Shown in pieces: positions 20,275 to 28,925 of a stretch of DNA of 64,000 nucleotides (position 1 is the first letter of the stretch; each line of letters begins with the position of its first letter). Origin of the DNA: an uncultured Alphaproteobacteria bacterium (lineage in GTDB: Bacteria; Pseudomonadota; Alphaproteobacteria; UBA2966); assembly GCA_958295725.1 (NCBI GenBank), contig OY282368.1, forward strand, positions 3,320,365-3,384,364, read 5' to 3'. A program made the translations under genes and the position numbers. The notes under the pieces are model-generated. The model made no database searches. It was not told the origin of the DNA and saw only the letters and a list, made by a program, of their open reading frames with translations.

Positions 20275-21165
20275 CTAAGTGGCCATAACCTCGCGCATCG
20301 TTTCGCCAAGCTGCGACGGCATGTCGAGCACCGCCGCGCCGGCCTTCTCCAGCGCGTCCCGTTTCGACCGGTAGGTACCCTTGTCGCCCATCACGATGGC
20401 GCCGGCGTGGCCCATCTTGCGGCCGGGCGGCGATGCGCCGCCGGCGATGAAGGCGACCACCGGCTTCGACATGGCGGCGATGAACGCCGCGGCGTCCTCC
20501 TCGGCCGTGCCGCCGATCTCGCCCACCAGCACGACGGCGTCCGTTCCCGGGTCTTGCTCGAGGGCCCGGAGCGCCTCGATCGTCGTGGTGCCGAGGATCG
20601 GGTCGCCGCCGAGCCCGAGCACCGCGGATTGCCCGAACCCCGCCTGCACGAGGTGGAGACACGCCAGCGTCCCGAGGCTCCCGCTACGGCTGACGACGCC
20701 CACCCGTCCGGGACGGCAGATGTCTTCCTCCCAGGCCGGCATGATGCCGACGAAAGTTTCGCCCGGCGTCACCAGACCCGCCGTGTTCGGCCCCATGATC
20801 CGCGTGCCGGAGTCCCTCGCCGCCGCCATGAAGTACATCACGTCCTGGGTCGGGATGTGCTCCGTCAGGACGACCAGCAAGCGCGCGCCGGCCTCGATGG
20901 CGTCGAGCGCTGCCGCTTTGGCGGCCATCGGCGGGATGAACATGACCGCGACGTCGATCCCGGTCTCCCTCGCCGCCGCGACGGCGCTCTCGTGGACGGG
21001 GACCCCCAGGAACTCCTCGCCGGCGCGCTTTGGGTTGACGCCCCCGACGACCCTGGCGCCGTACTCCTGCATCCGTCGCGTCCAGAAGCCGCCCTGGCGT
21101 CCGGTGATGCCCTGCACCAGGATCCGGTCGGGCGCGCGGACGATCATGCCGGCGAGATCGCTCAT
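20275..21165 (-). CDS. ADP-forming acid-CoA ligase, alpha subunit (SucD-like; SauD candidate)
   Basis: A 296-residue SucD-like subunit with a CoA-binding Rossmann part (ILVQGITGRQGGFWTRRMQE), a ligase domain (GRVGVVSRSGSLGTLACLHL) and the phospho-histidine loop KMGHAGAIVMGDKGT. It pairs with the beta subunit encoded upstream, overlapping by four bases (ATGA), to make an acyl-CoA from a carboxylate, CoA and a nucleoside triphosphate. Sequence alone cannot separate succinate, malate and sulfoacetate ligases. The tight linkage to a SauS-like CoA-acylating dehydrogenase, with xsc and pta elsewhere in the window, makes sulfoacetate-CoA ligase (SauCD type) my preferred reading. Malate-CoA ligase is the main alternative, but no malyl-CoA lyase is present. 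Confidence 0.85.
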   Translation of the reverse strand: MSDLAGMIVRAPDRILVQGITGRQGGFWTRRMQEYGARVVGGVNPKRAGEEFLGVPVHESAVAAARETGIDVAVMFIPPMAAKAAALDAIEAGARLLVVLTEHIPTQDVMYFMAAARDSGTRIMGPNTAGLVTPGETFVGIMPAWEEDICRPGRVGVVSRSGSLGTLACLHLVQAGFGQSAVLGLGGDPILGTTTIEALRALEQDPGTDAVVLVGEIGGTAEEDAAAFIAAMSKPVVAFIAGGASPPGRKMGHAGAIVMGDKGTYRSKRDALEKAGAAVLDMPSQLGETMREVMAT

Positions 21166-22286
21166 TTCGCCACCGCGATGGCCGCTCGCACGGCCTCGTC
21201 CATGGTCGGGAACGGCTCCATTCCGAGGCGCTCGCGGACGATCGGAACCGCTTCCTTCGAGCCGGTACCGTGGATGCAGAAGAACACCGGGATATCGGGT
21301 TCGAGCGCTTCCCAGGCGCCGACGACGCCCTCGGTCATCACGTCGGTACGGGCAAAGGCGCCGCAGAAGTTGACCACCAGGCTCTGGACCCTGGGATTGG
21401 AGAGAACGAGGTCGAGCGCCGGCGTGGCCTTGGTATAGGACTGTCCGCCGATCTCCAGGAAGTTGGCCGGCCCGCCGCCGTAGTGACGCACGGCGTCCAT
21501 GGTCGTCATCGCGAGGCCCGCCCCATTGGCGAGGATGCCGACCTCCCCGTCGAGCTCGATGTAAGTGAGGCCCAGGTCCCGGCCACGCGCCTCCAGGTCC
21601 GTCAGCTCGTCGGGGACGCCGGCGTCGACGATGTCCTCCTGGCGGGCCCTGGCGAGATCGTCGAGGATGAACTTGCAGTCGAGCGCGACGGCCCGCCCAT
21701 CGCCGGTGATGGCGAGAGGGTTGATCTCCACCAGCTCCGCGTCCCGCGACCGCCACACGCCGTAGAGCCGGACGAGGACATCGGCCACGGCTTCCGTAGC
21801 CGCGCCGAGGCCGAGGCCGTCGAGGACGCTTTTCGCTGCCGCGGAATCCAGGCCGCGCCGGATGTCGACGGGGTGGCGCCGGACGGCGTTCGCGTCCCGC
21901 GCCGCGGCCTCCTCGATATCCATGCCGCCCAGGGTCGAGAACAGCACCAGGGGGCCCTTGCTGGCGGTGTCGTTGAGGACGGTGGCGTAGAGCTCGTGGA
22001 CGATGTCGGCGCGCTCCTCCACCAGAACCCGCTCGACCACGCGCCCGCCGAGCGTCATGCCGAGGATCTCGCGCGCCGCGGATCTGGCGCCCGCCGCGTC
22101 GTCCGCCGGCTTGATGCCGCCCGCCTTGCCGCGCTTGCCCGTGGGCGCCTGCGCCTTCACGACCACGGGTCCCAAGGACTCCGCCGCCGCCGCCGCTTCG
22201 TCGGGCGTCGTGACGGTCGCGCCGTGCGGGACGGCGATGCCGGCGGCCGCGAGCAGCGGTTTCGCCGCGTGTTCCTCGAAATCCAT
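21162..22286 (-). CDS. ADP-forming acid-CoA ligase, beta subunit (SucC-like; SauC candidate)
   Basis: A 374-residue ATP-grasp subunit starting MDFEEHAAKPLLAAAGIAVP. ATP-grasp features are GPVVVKAQAPTGKRGKAGGI and AELVEINPLAITGDGRAVAL, and the C-terminal ligase part has ILANGAGLAMTTMDAVRHYG and GGGPANFLEIGGQ. Length and order match SucC. It lies 20 bases after the acylating dehydrogenase gene and overlaps the alpha-subunit gene by ATGA, so all are probably one transcript. It would supply the acyl-CoA that the upstream SauS-like enzyme reduces to an aldehyde. Substrate assignment to sulfoacetate is inference from context. Confidence 0.85.
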   Translation of the reverse strand: MDFEEHAAKPLLAAAGIAVPHGATVTTPDEAAAAAESLGPVVVKAQAPTGKRGKAGGIKPADDAAGARSAAREILGMTLGGRVVERVLVEERADIVHELYATVLNDTASKGPLVLFSTLGGMDIEEAAARDANAVRRHPVDIRRGLDSAAAKSVLDGLGLGAATEAVADVLVRLYGVWRSRDAELVEINPLAITGDGRAVALDCKFILDDLARARQEDIVDAGVPDELTDLEARGRDLGLTYIELDGEVGILANGAGLAMTTMDAVRHYGGGPANFLEIGGQSYTKATPALDLVLSNPRVQSLVVNFCGAFARTDVMTEGVVGAWEALEPDIPVFFCIHGTGSKEAVPIVRERLGMEPFPTMDEAVRAAIAVAK

Positions 22287-22306
22287 GGGCGTTCAGCGGT
22301 GCGCCG

Positions 22307-23743
22307 TCACTGGCCGTGGCGCGTGAAGTAGGCGCCGAACAGCTCTTTCTCTGTGGGCGTTTCGTCCGGGATCACGGTCGACAGGTGCGTGACGTTGATG
22401 AAGTTCCGGTAGTTGAGGTTCTCGGTGATGGAATTGCCGCCCCAGGTCCCGCATCCCATGCTCAGGGTGAAGTTCAGGCCGTTGTCGAAGGCGCCGCCGT
22501 TGCCGATGGCGTGGGCCTGGTTGACGAGGACGCGGACGACGTCGAGCTCCTCCGCGAGTCGCCGCATGTTCTCCTCGCTCGTCGAGTGCAAGCCGCACGA
22601 ATGTCCGGCCCCCTGGTAGGCGAGGATCTCCCGGACCGTCCCGATGGCGTGGCCGAAGTCCCTGGCGCGATAGACAGCGAGCGCCAGCGACAGCTTCTCA
22701 CCCGAGAACGGATGGTCCCGGCCGGTGCCGTTTTCCTCCACGAGGAAGAACCTCGCCTTCCTCGACGCCTCGGGAAGGTCCGCCATCTCGGCAAAGACGT
22801 CCGGGTCCTTGGCGATCATGTGCCGGTTCAGTTTGCCGTCCGCCCACAGGCTGTCCCGGATCTTCCGCTTCTCTTCGGGGCCGGCCAGATAGCCGCCCTC
22901 GGCCTCCAGCGCGGCGATGGCCGCGTCGTAGACCGAATCGACGATGACGACGGCATTCTCCGACGAGCACGACGTGGCGTTGTCGAACGTCTTGGAGAGG
23001 CGGATCTTGACGGCCGCGGCCTCGACGTCAGCGGTCTCGTCGATGATCACGGGCGCGTTGCCGAGGCCGACGCCGATCGCCGGTTTGCCGCTACTGTAGG
23101 CCCGGCGCACGTTGTCCTGGGACCCCGTCACCACGATCAGGTCCGCGGCGTTCATCAGCTTCTGGGTGAGCGCCTTGGACACTTGCGGCAGGACCTGCAC
23201 GAGATCCTCCGGGTGACCGGCGCGGGCCAGCTCGTCCCGCATCATCCCGGCGATCCGGGAGGTCGCGGACCGCCCGGCCGGGGAGGGGGCGAGGATGATC
23301 GCGTTCCGCCCCTTGACCGCCAGCATCGCCTTGTTGACCGGCGTCGCCGCCGGGTTGGTCGACGGGCAGACGGCGACGACCACGCCGACGGGCTTAGCGT
23401 ATTTGACGAGTCCACGGTCCGGAAGATCCTCGATGACGCCGACGGTCCTGGCGCTCTCCCGCAGAAGATCGCGCAAGGTTCCGAAGGTCTTGCGACGGTT
23501 CTTGACGACCTTGTCCTCGACGTTGCCGAGGCCGGTGTCCCGCACGGCGACTTCCGCCAGTTCGCGGGCGCGTTCGGGCTTGTAGATCGCCCAGGCGAGC
23601 GCGGTGACGGCGTCGTCGACGGCGTCCTGGCCGGCATCGGCGAACGCCGCCATGGCGGCGCGGGCATCGGCGACCAGTTCGGCGATGATCGCGTCCTCCC
23701 GCGCGTCGTCGTCATCGGCGGGCGCGACTTCCTTCAGTGCCAT
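22307..23743 (-). CDS. sauS: CoA-acylating aldehyde dehydrogenase, sulfoacetaldehyde dehydrogenase (SauS) type
   Basis: Interconverts an acyl-CoA and an aldehyde with NAD(P)H. The 478-residue protein belongs to the short acylating ALDH group. It has PVGVVVAVCPSTNPAATPVN for the cofactor and substrate pocket, LIVVTGSQDNVRRAYSSGKP, the catalytic Cys in FDNATSCSSENAVV near residue 256, and MGCGTWGGNSITENLNYRNF near the C-terminus. It lacks the iron alcohol dehydrogenase half found in AdhE. ATG 23743 follows GAGGGAG at good spacing. As first gene of an operon with a two-subunit acid-CoA ligase, it fits the sulfoacetate to sulfoacetyl-CoA to sulfoacetaldehyde route, whose product Xsc (39441-41222) would cleave. 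Other short acyl-CoA substrates cannot be excluded. Confidence 0.82.
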   Translation of the reverse strand: MALKEVAPADDDDAREDAIIAELVADARAAMAAFADAGQDAVDDAVTALAWAIYKPERARELAEVAVRDTGLGNVEDKVVKNRRKTFGTLRDLLRESARTVGVIEDLPDRGLVKYAKPVGVVVAVCPSTNPAATPVNKAMLAVKGRNAIILAPSPAGRSATSRIAGMMRDELARAGHPEDLVQVLPQVSKALTQKLMNAADLIVVTGSQDNVRRAYSSGKPAIGVGLGNAPVIIDETADVEAAAVKIRLSKTFDNATSCSSENAVVIVDSVYDAAIAALEAEGGYLAGPEEKRKIRDSLWADGKLNRHMIAKDPDVFAEMADLPEASRKARFFLVEENGTGRDHPFSGEKLSLALAVYRARDFGHAIGTVREILAYQGAGHSCGLHSTSEENMRRLAEELDVVRVLVNQAHAIGNGGAFDNGLNFTLSMGCGTWGGNSITENLNYRNFINVTHLSTVIPDETPTEKELFGAYFTRHGQ

Positions 23744-23845
23744 GGAATCTCCCTCGTTCAATCGGTCTTGGCGTGGGTCACGGAACCTATCGCCTGAAAG
23801 AGCTCGCGGCAAGTTGGCTCTCGACGGTCGATCCGATGACTCGGG

Positions 23846-23984
23846 TCACGACGCTTCCCACAATCGGCGGATCGGCACGGCATGGAGGCGGTCCCCGAAA
23901 CGCGCGCTGAGCTCGCCGTCGTAAAGCACCACCCCGTGGGCGAAACGCTCGCCGTCGGCCCTGGCTTGGCGCCAGCGCTCAAGA
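23846..23984 (-). pseudogene. C-terminal fragment of a DUF4143-type AAA ATPase
   Basis: The last ~45 codons encode ALERWRQARADGERFAHGVV, then LYDGELSARFGDRLHAVPIR and RLWEAS before TGA. This pattern closes the DUF4143 domain of COG1373-type ATPases. Everything upstream is missing: the fragment is fused to a 53-bp palindrome and a copy of the ~150-bp repeat. A different fragment of the same kind of protein lies at 29514-29665, also joined to this repeat. It is non-functional and lies just upstream of the sauS promoter region. Confidence 0.6.
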
Positions 23985-24037
23985 GCATCGCGTCTTGGCG
24001 CCGCTTCGCTACGCTCCGCGCCGCCAAGACGCGATGC
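23985..24037. repeat. 53-bp near-perfect palindrome
   Basis: GCATCGCGTCTTGGCGCCGC faces its reverse complement, GCGCCGCCAAGACGCGATGC, across a short loop (TTCGCTACGCTC). Only about one pair mismatches, so the DNA or RNA could form a very stable hairpin. It sits exactly at the junction between repeat copy B and the DUF4143 fragment. In repeat copies A and C only the outer arm (GACGCGATG/C) is present. Confidence 0.8.
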
Positions 24038-24184
24038 CAGGGCGGCTCCTCGTGTAATCTGCCGGGGGCAGGCCGAAGGTCTGCATGGGGGTCCTCTTTC
24101 ACGCTGCTTGTTCAACACCAACAGCGTCGGAGACCCCCACCCTTCTTTCAAGGGCCGTGTCTCACATCTGTCTGAACGAGGTCA
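24037..24184 (-). repeat. ~150-bp dispersed repeat, copy B
   Basis: Same block as at 7154-7310 (opposite strand) and 29661-29816 (same strand). Read on the minus strand it starts TGACCTCGTTCAGACAGATG, passes a Shine-Dalgarno-like GAGGA and the ATG of MQTFGLPRQITRGAA, and ends at the GCATCGCGTC arm of the adjacent palindrome. Between copies B and C the block differs at only a few positions, so the duplications look recent compared with the degraded genes around them. Confidence 0.85.
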
Positions 24185-24372
24185 TAGCCGATGGCGAGAC
24201 CTTGCTCCATCACATGGCTATCGACGTCCGGTTACCTTCCAGGAGTGGGCCAGTCATCGTCTGCAATCGAGATGGCGGCGGCGTGATTGTCAAACGACGT
24301 TGAACCGAAGCGTTCAGAGGAGAGTTGGCAAGCGATGGCGCCTGAACCGCGGCATCGACCATGGCCGGAACA

Positions 24373-24798
24373 TCACTGAAAAAGGAACTCCACCTTCCAG
24401 ACCTGCGCTTTGCCGGGAATGTACTGGCCGGTCCTGATGCTGGTGATGTCGTAGCCGGGGAGAGTGATGGTCGTCTGGCACTTGCCGTTGAATCTCCTGC
24501 CGTGCTCGTGAAAATCGAAGTCCAGGTTGTCGAAGCCGTGTTACTGGCGACCGTCGGGAAGGTCGTTCACGTCAACCGGGGACAGGTGGAGGAAGAACAG
24601 CGCCTCTGTGTCAGCGCGGACGCACGGCTCCTTGAATACACCAGTCGGTTTTCCCCGAGATATACGTCAAAGTCGGAGCGAATGACGGGTTCGCCGGACA
24701 CCAACTCCTCGTAGGCAAGGCGGGTCGCCAGTTCGCTGGACGCTTTGATGTTCCCAATCAGAGCGATACCGAATTTTCTGTCGTCAGCAGTGACGTGC
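24373..24798 (-). pseudogene. Broken gene 3 of the island: conserved FDNLDF/FNGKC C-terminal domain
   Basis: Reading 5' to 3' on the minus strand, RSDFDVYLGENRLVY shifts frame into KEPCVRADTEALFFLHLSPV, continuing DVNDLPDGRQ. It then meets TAA at 24541-24543 and goes on as HGFDNLDFDFHEHGRRFNGK, ITLPGYDITSIRTGQYIPGK and WKVEFLFQ to the true stop at 24373. One frameshift and one stop inactivate it. I recognise this as a conserved C-terminal module that also occurs at the end of some membrane glycosyltransferases and hypothetical proteins, but I cannot name a function. It starts where the preceding broken gene ends, so the three were probably an operon. Confidence 0.65.
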
Positions 24799-25065
24799 TC
24801 AACTGAAATCGGAACCGGGCGTGAAGTTGCCGTCAAAGATCATTAAGCGTACAGTCTCGCGCACTGGCAACGGCTTCTGGGAGTCCTCTCCGATGTCCGA
24901 GTCGCCGCGCTATTCGCATTCCACGACAAGGGAGAGTGTCGGTGCCAAGATCTCCGTCGTCTTCGATCCGGGCCAGGTCATGGACGAATTCGTCATAGTC
25001 GCGGGCGAACCTCGTGGCCTTCCTCGCGTGCGCGTCGACCCTGAAGTTTTCACTCCGTCAGCCAT
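24799..25065 (-). pseudogene. Broken gene 2 of the island: small unknown protein
   Basis: An ~88-codon gene whose ATG (25065) overlaps the stop of the P-loop gene by eight bases. MADGVK shifts frame into NFRVDAHARKATRFARDYDE and FVHDLARIEDDGDLGTDT. A further shift gives LSLVVECE, then an in-frame TAG at 24910-24912, and RGDSDIGEDSQKPLPVRETV and RLMIFDGNFTPGSDFS to the stop at 24799. The continuity of protein-like sequence across the lesions shows one ancestral gene, now carrying two frameshifts and a nonsense codon. The family is unknown to me. Its overlap with the P-loop gene implies that the two products acted together. Confidence 0.6.
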
Positions 25066-27362
25066 GCGGCGCGACGTCCAACCTGATTTCACCGCCGCCT
25101 GTCTTGATCGCGTTGACAAGAATTTGCCGAACTTCCACGAGGAACTGCTTGGATAGCGGCGGCATAATGGCGTCCGGTAGGGGGGCCGCAGTGTCATAGA
25201 TGCCGCGAATGGCGTACGCTCGATCGGACGTCGAGCCACGACCACGTAAATCGTAAGCAGCCCGCCATTCAGCGAGGTGCCGATCGATGATACGTCGAAA
25301 CGCCAGCTTGTGTATTTCGGATGACACAACTCTCTGGATACGCGCGATGGCAGCTTGACGCTCCTGAACGTCTTCCGGTTCCCGCGTCCATTCGATGGGT
25401 ATGTCCAGGAAGCGCGAAACGGACTCGTTCAGTCGTGCAACAAGGTCAGCCACAGGCGTGAGGGTATCGTACTCGTCGTCGAGTTCGCCAGCAATCCGGC
25501 GGTTGAGCGCCTTTACGCGTGTCCAATGCTCCTTCCTAACTCCCTCATGACGGGCGAGTCCCAGACGAGCGAGCCAAGGTCCCTGAAAGTTCGAGACCGC
25601 CTCACGAACGGCAAACGGGATTCCGGAAGGATCGTAGAAGGGGCTCGCCTCTGGAGGCGGGGGAGATTGAATAGAATCCTCGCAGAAGCGGACAAGATTT
25701 CGTAGCTTATCATGCATGTAATTCGCTGCCGAACCCTGTAAGTTCCCGAGGTTCCGGTCGACACCGCCAAGCATGAAGCACCGATCATCGATTCCATACT
25801 CAATGCTTCTCACGAAAGACATCCCGAGACCATCGCGTAGGTTGGACAAGGCATTCAGGACGGATGCCATCACGTGGCTACGTTTGTCGGACAAAGTCCG
25901 TAAATTGGGTCCCTTTATCTGATCGAAGTGAGTGAACGCGACAGCCAGCTTCTCGCTGTGACCGCTGTGAGCGACCGTACGGAGAACAGAAAGGGGTGCC
26001 GCCTGCATCGGCTGTTGCGCATTGTCCACCAACAGGATGACATTCACCCGGTCGAAGCGTCTGGTGATATGCGTTGTCACGCTGGACGAGGAATCGGGTG
26101 TGTGACCCAGCCCTTGGCCGTCGATCAGGACGAGCCGAGGTGTTGTTTCCGCAAAGGACGGGAAGAGAGGACCTTTGACGCGGATGCCGTCTACCAGCGG
26201 GGTCAGGAGTCGGCCGAACTGACGCCAGTCGTTACTGGAGAACCAGCGAATTTGAGCAATAAACTTGTCGCGGTCGGCAGTTTCGAACAACCAGCGCTTG
26301 GGCCAGCCAGAGCGGTGTCGTTCCAGAGCGCCGTCGCTGATCCGATCGAGCCTTTCCCGGACGCGGTCGAGGACATCCTGGATCAAATCATGAAAGGCTT
26401 CATCCTGAGCTACGTATGCCTCGAAGTTCTCTTCGATAAGTTGCTTGGCCGCCTCACGATCGGGGCCGCGCGTGCTCCCGGGATCAATCTCAAGATCGTT
26501 CGACAGCCGCTGCTCCGCCGATTCAGCAAGCAAAGCGATACGGTCAAGGAAGCCTCGCAGGGCTTTACGATTTCCGGTTTGCTCGGACGCAGGAATGGCA
26601 TCGTCCTCGATCACGGTGTCGTTTGTCTCTGCTTCGGTATCAAAGGAGAACTCATCGCCATCGATATCCCCCGAAGCGTTAGCCTGATTCCATCCACCGA
26701 GGACGTAACCAAGCCTGAATTTCTGATCGCGGTGATTCAGAAACCGTTCGGCCACCCTGTCGATAGGCTGTCGATCAAGAATGGCAAGGCACGAATCGAC
26801 AATGCACTCATCAATATTCGACTGGGCTTGGAATTCTGTGAAGAACGTGACAGCAGCCTGATAGTCGCCGTCACTCTGCACAACCTCGATGTCTGAGATT
26901 GTCGTTTTGGCAGGAGCCGTTGAGGGGAACCTGTCCCTGTCCGGGTCGGAACCGATCATCTGCCTGAGCAGCGATGTCTTGCCCGCGCCGGTCGTTCCGA
27001 CGAACAGAACCCGGGAATAGCCTTCCTCCTTGTCGGGGAGGCGTATCGCCTCTTCGCGAAGTGACTCCGGATCTTCTCGACCGGCCTGTATCTCGTCATA
27101 AAACGTATCGACGACGATCTTCGAGAACTTAGTTCTCCGAATCCGCGCGCCTGTTTGCGTTCCACCATCCGTGGCCAGCAAGAAGAATGTTCATTTCCTC
27201 GACGAGGCGGTCTGCCTCGGCCTCGTCCGTCGTTCCCAAACCTCTGCGCATTTTGAGGCCGGGCCTGCCTCGCGCGTCGCTGCGGAGCGGATGTCGGAAG
27301 CTGATCGACCATCCGGGGCGGTTGGAGCGGGATTTCGATGCGGTGTAAGTCGTTTCAGCCAT
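25058..27362 (-). pseudogene. Broken gene 1 of the island: large P-loop NTPase with recombinase-like N-terminal arm
   Basis: From 27362 the frame reads MAETTYTASKSRSNRPGWSI and DEAEADRLVEEMNILLAGHG, an arm-type DNA-binding-like segment as in tyrosine recombinase N-termini. It stops at 27130 after RRADSEN. Removing one base (an extra T near 27130) joins it to KFSKIVVDTFYDEIQAGRED and the remaining ~690 residues. That part contains a Walker A/G1 motif LFVGTTGAGKTSLLR, an LVLIDGQGLGHTP stretch placed like a Walker B/G3, and a long helical C-terminus. Without the repair, a 707-residue frame from 27181 could still be made. It resembles large accessory GTPase/ATPase-like proteins of mobile islands; no established function is known to me. 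Its GC content is lower than that of the flanks. Confidence 0.65.
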
Positions 27363-27472
27363 GACGTCGATCCTGATTCATCGCGTGTTTTGATGATCCT
27401 TCCAGACCTGCCCCGTCTGGGTCGATCCGGTCGGGTGAAGCTTTCAGCCCAATGATATGGTGAGCCTCACGG

Positions 27473-27548
27473 CGGATTCCGGAAGCTGATCGACCATCCG
27501 GGGCGGTTGGACCGGGATTTCGATACGGCGTAGCTCGCTTCTGTCACC
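27473..27548 (-). repeat. Partial duplicate of the 5' end of the P-loop gene
   Basis: A core of 51 bases at 27481-27531 matches 27297-27347 with three differences, in the same orientation. It encodes SKSRSNRPGWSISFR preceded by TEASYAV, a diverged second N-terminus that soon ends. The spacing of 184 bases suggests a tandem copy of a related gene that was deleted down to its first codons, rather than a slippage product. Confidence 0.7.
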
Positions 27549-27618
27549 ACGCTGTTCCTCATTGTACCGAGATTCGGTATACCGTTTATCGAACCCGGCC
27601 AGTTGGGTCAACCCCTAA

Positions 27619-28805
27619 GAAAGCTCTGATCAAGTTTGGTGTTTTGTTACAATAGTCTTTCATGGTTTGGGGTTGAGGCTGGACGATGGGACAGGCGACG
27701 TTTGCGGATTTGGAGTACGTGTCGCAGAAGCGGGTGACGCGCCGGGAGAAGTTTCTTGCCCGCATGGACGGGTTGATCCCGTGGGAGCGTCTGGAGGGGC
27801 GCATTCGGCCGTTCTATCCGAAGGAGGGGCGGGGTCGGCGGCCTTACGCGTTGTCGGTCATGTTGCGGGTGCACTGCGTGCAGTTGTTCTACAACCTGAG
27901 CGATCCGGGGATGGAGGACCTGCTCCACGAGGTCGAGTCGGTTCGTCGGTTCGTGGGTTTGCGGCTGTCGGGTCCGCTGCCGGACGAGACGACGATCCTC
28001 GAGTTCCGGCATCTGTTGGAGAGGCATGGCCTGGGCGAGGTGCTGTTGGGAGGGATCAACGAGCACCTGGCGTCGCGGGGCTTGCGGCTCCGGGAAGGGA
28101 CCATCGTGGATGCGAGCCTTATCGAGGCGCCGTCGTCGACGAAGAACAAGGCGGGCAGGCGGGACCCGGAGATGCGCCAGACGAAGAAGGGGAACCAGTG
28201 GTACTTCGGGATGAAGGCGCACATCGGGGTGGGCGTCCGGTCGGGTGTCGTCCACAGCCTGTGTACGACGGCGGCGAACGTGAGCGACGTGACGGCGGCG
28301 CATCGGCTGTTGCACGGCGCGGAGCGGCGGGTGTGGGGGGACGCGGGCTACCAGGGGGTTGGCAAGCGCCCGGAGAACAATGGCGGCGCGGTGGACTGGC
28401 GTGTGGCGCTGAAGCCGGGCAAGCGGCGCGCGCTGGCGCCCGACAGCGCGGCGGCGGCGTGCGAGCGGGCCAGGGCGTCGGTGCGTGCCAAGGTCGAGCA
28501 TCCCTTCCTGTACCTCAAACGGCGCTTCGGCTACGCCAGGGTGCGCTACCGGGGGCTGGCGAAGAACAGACAACGGATCGCGCTTTTGCTGGGCTTCGCC
28601 AACCTGATGATCGGCGAGCGCCATCTGGCGCTGGCGTGAGGCGGAAGCGACCCGTCCGGGCGGTACGGAAACCACCGGGCGGCTTCGAAAACCACCGCCG
28701 GGGCATCGAAACCGGGGGTTCCGAGCCTCAATGGCGCTTCCCCAAGCCCCATCGAGCATCGGGAATGCTCCCTCCGCATAACCAAGCAGCTTGATCAGAC
28801 CTTCC
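27619..28805 (+). mobile_element. IS5-family insertion sequence, apparently complete
   Basis: The element is bounded by inverted repeats, GAAAGCTCTGATCAAG on the left and the complement of GGAAGGTCTGATCAAG on the right (14 of 16 identical). Both sides are flanked by a direct 4-bp duplication, CTAA, at 27615-27618 and 28806-28809, which fits the YTAR target preference known for IS5. It is 1187 bp long and carries a single intact transposase. About 165 bp of non-coding sequence follows the transposase before the right end. It has landed between the broken P-loop module and a DruA-like remnant. Confidence 0.9.
27686..28639 (+). CDS. IS5-family transposase
   Basis: DDE transposase of 317 residues, intact. 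The N-terminal DNA-binding part reads YVSQKRVTRREKFLARMDGL, and the DUF772-like segment has RPYALSVMLRVHCVQLFYNL. Catalytic-region motifs are GTIVDASLIEAPSSTKNKAG for the first Asp and RRVWGDAGYQGVGKRPE for the second. The YREK-like end reads KVEHPFLYLKRRFGYARVRY with the Glu. The start ATG lies 67 bases inside the left inverted repeat. It would mobilise the surrounding element by cut-and-paste. Confidence 0.93.
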   Translation: MGQATFADLEYVSQKRVTRREKFLARMDGLIPWERLEGRIRPFYPKEGRGRRPYALSVMLRVHCVQLFYNLSDPGMEDLLHEVESVRRFVGLRLSGPLPDETTILEFRHLLERHGLGEVLLGGINEHLASRGLRLREGTIVDASLIEAPSSTKNKAGRRDPEMRQTKKGNQWYFGMKAHIGVGVRSGVVHSLCTTAANVSDVTAAHRLLHGAERRVWGDAGYQGVGKRPENNGGAVDWRVALKPGKRRALAPDSAAAACERARASVRAKVEHPFLYLKRRFGYARVRYRGLAKNRQRIALLLGFANLMIGERHLALA

Positions 28806-28925
28806 CTAAATGGCACAACGAGGAACAACGCTCGGATAGTCTGGTCTCTGGAGTGGGCTCGACGATGCCGCAGCGCTGGCATTCGGTCTCGAAGTCGGCC
28901 TTGAACCCGGACCCGCCATCGGCCT

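Noticed and set aside
20275-22286. TCA-cycle succinyl-CoA synthetase
   Set aside because: The housekeeping enzyme usually sits with mdh and sucAB; here it is embedded with a SauS-like enzyme, ALDH and GMC, so a specialised acid is more likely.
22307-23743. AdhE-type bifunctional alcohol/aldehyde dehydrogenase
   Set aside because: Only the acylating aldehyde dehydrogenase half is present, at normal SauS length; no iron alcohol dehydrogenase domain follows.
27120-27140. Programmed ribosomal frameshift in the P-loop gene
   Set aside because: No slippery heptamer or downstream structure, and the two following genes also carry frameshifts and stops, so decay is the simpler explanation.
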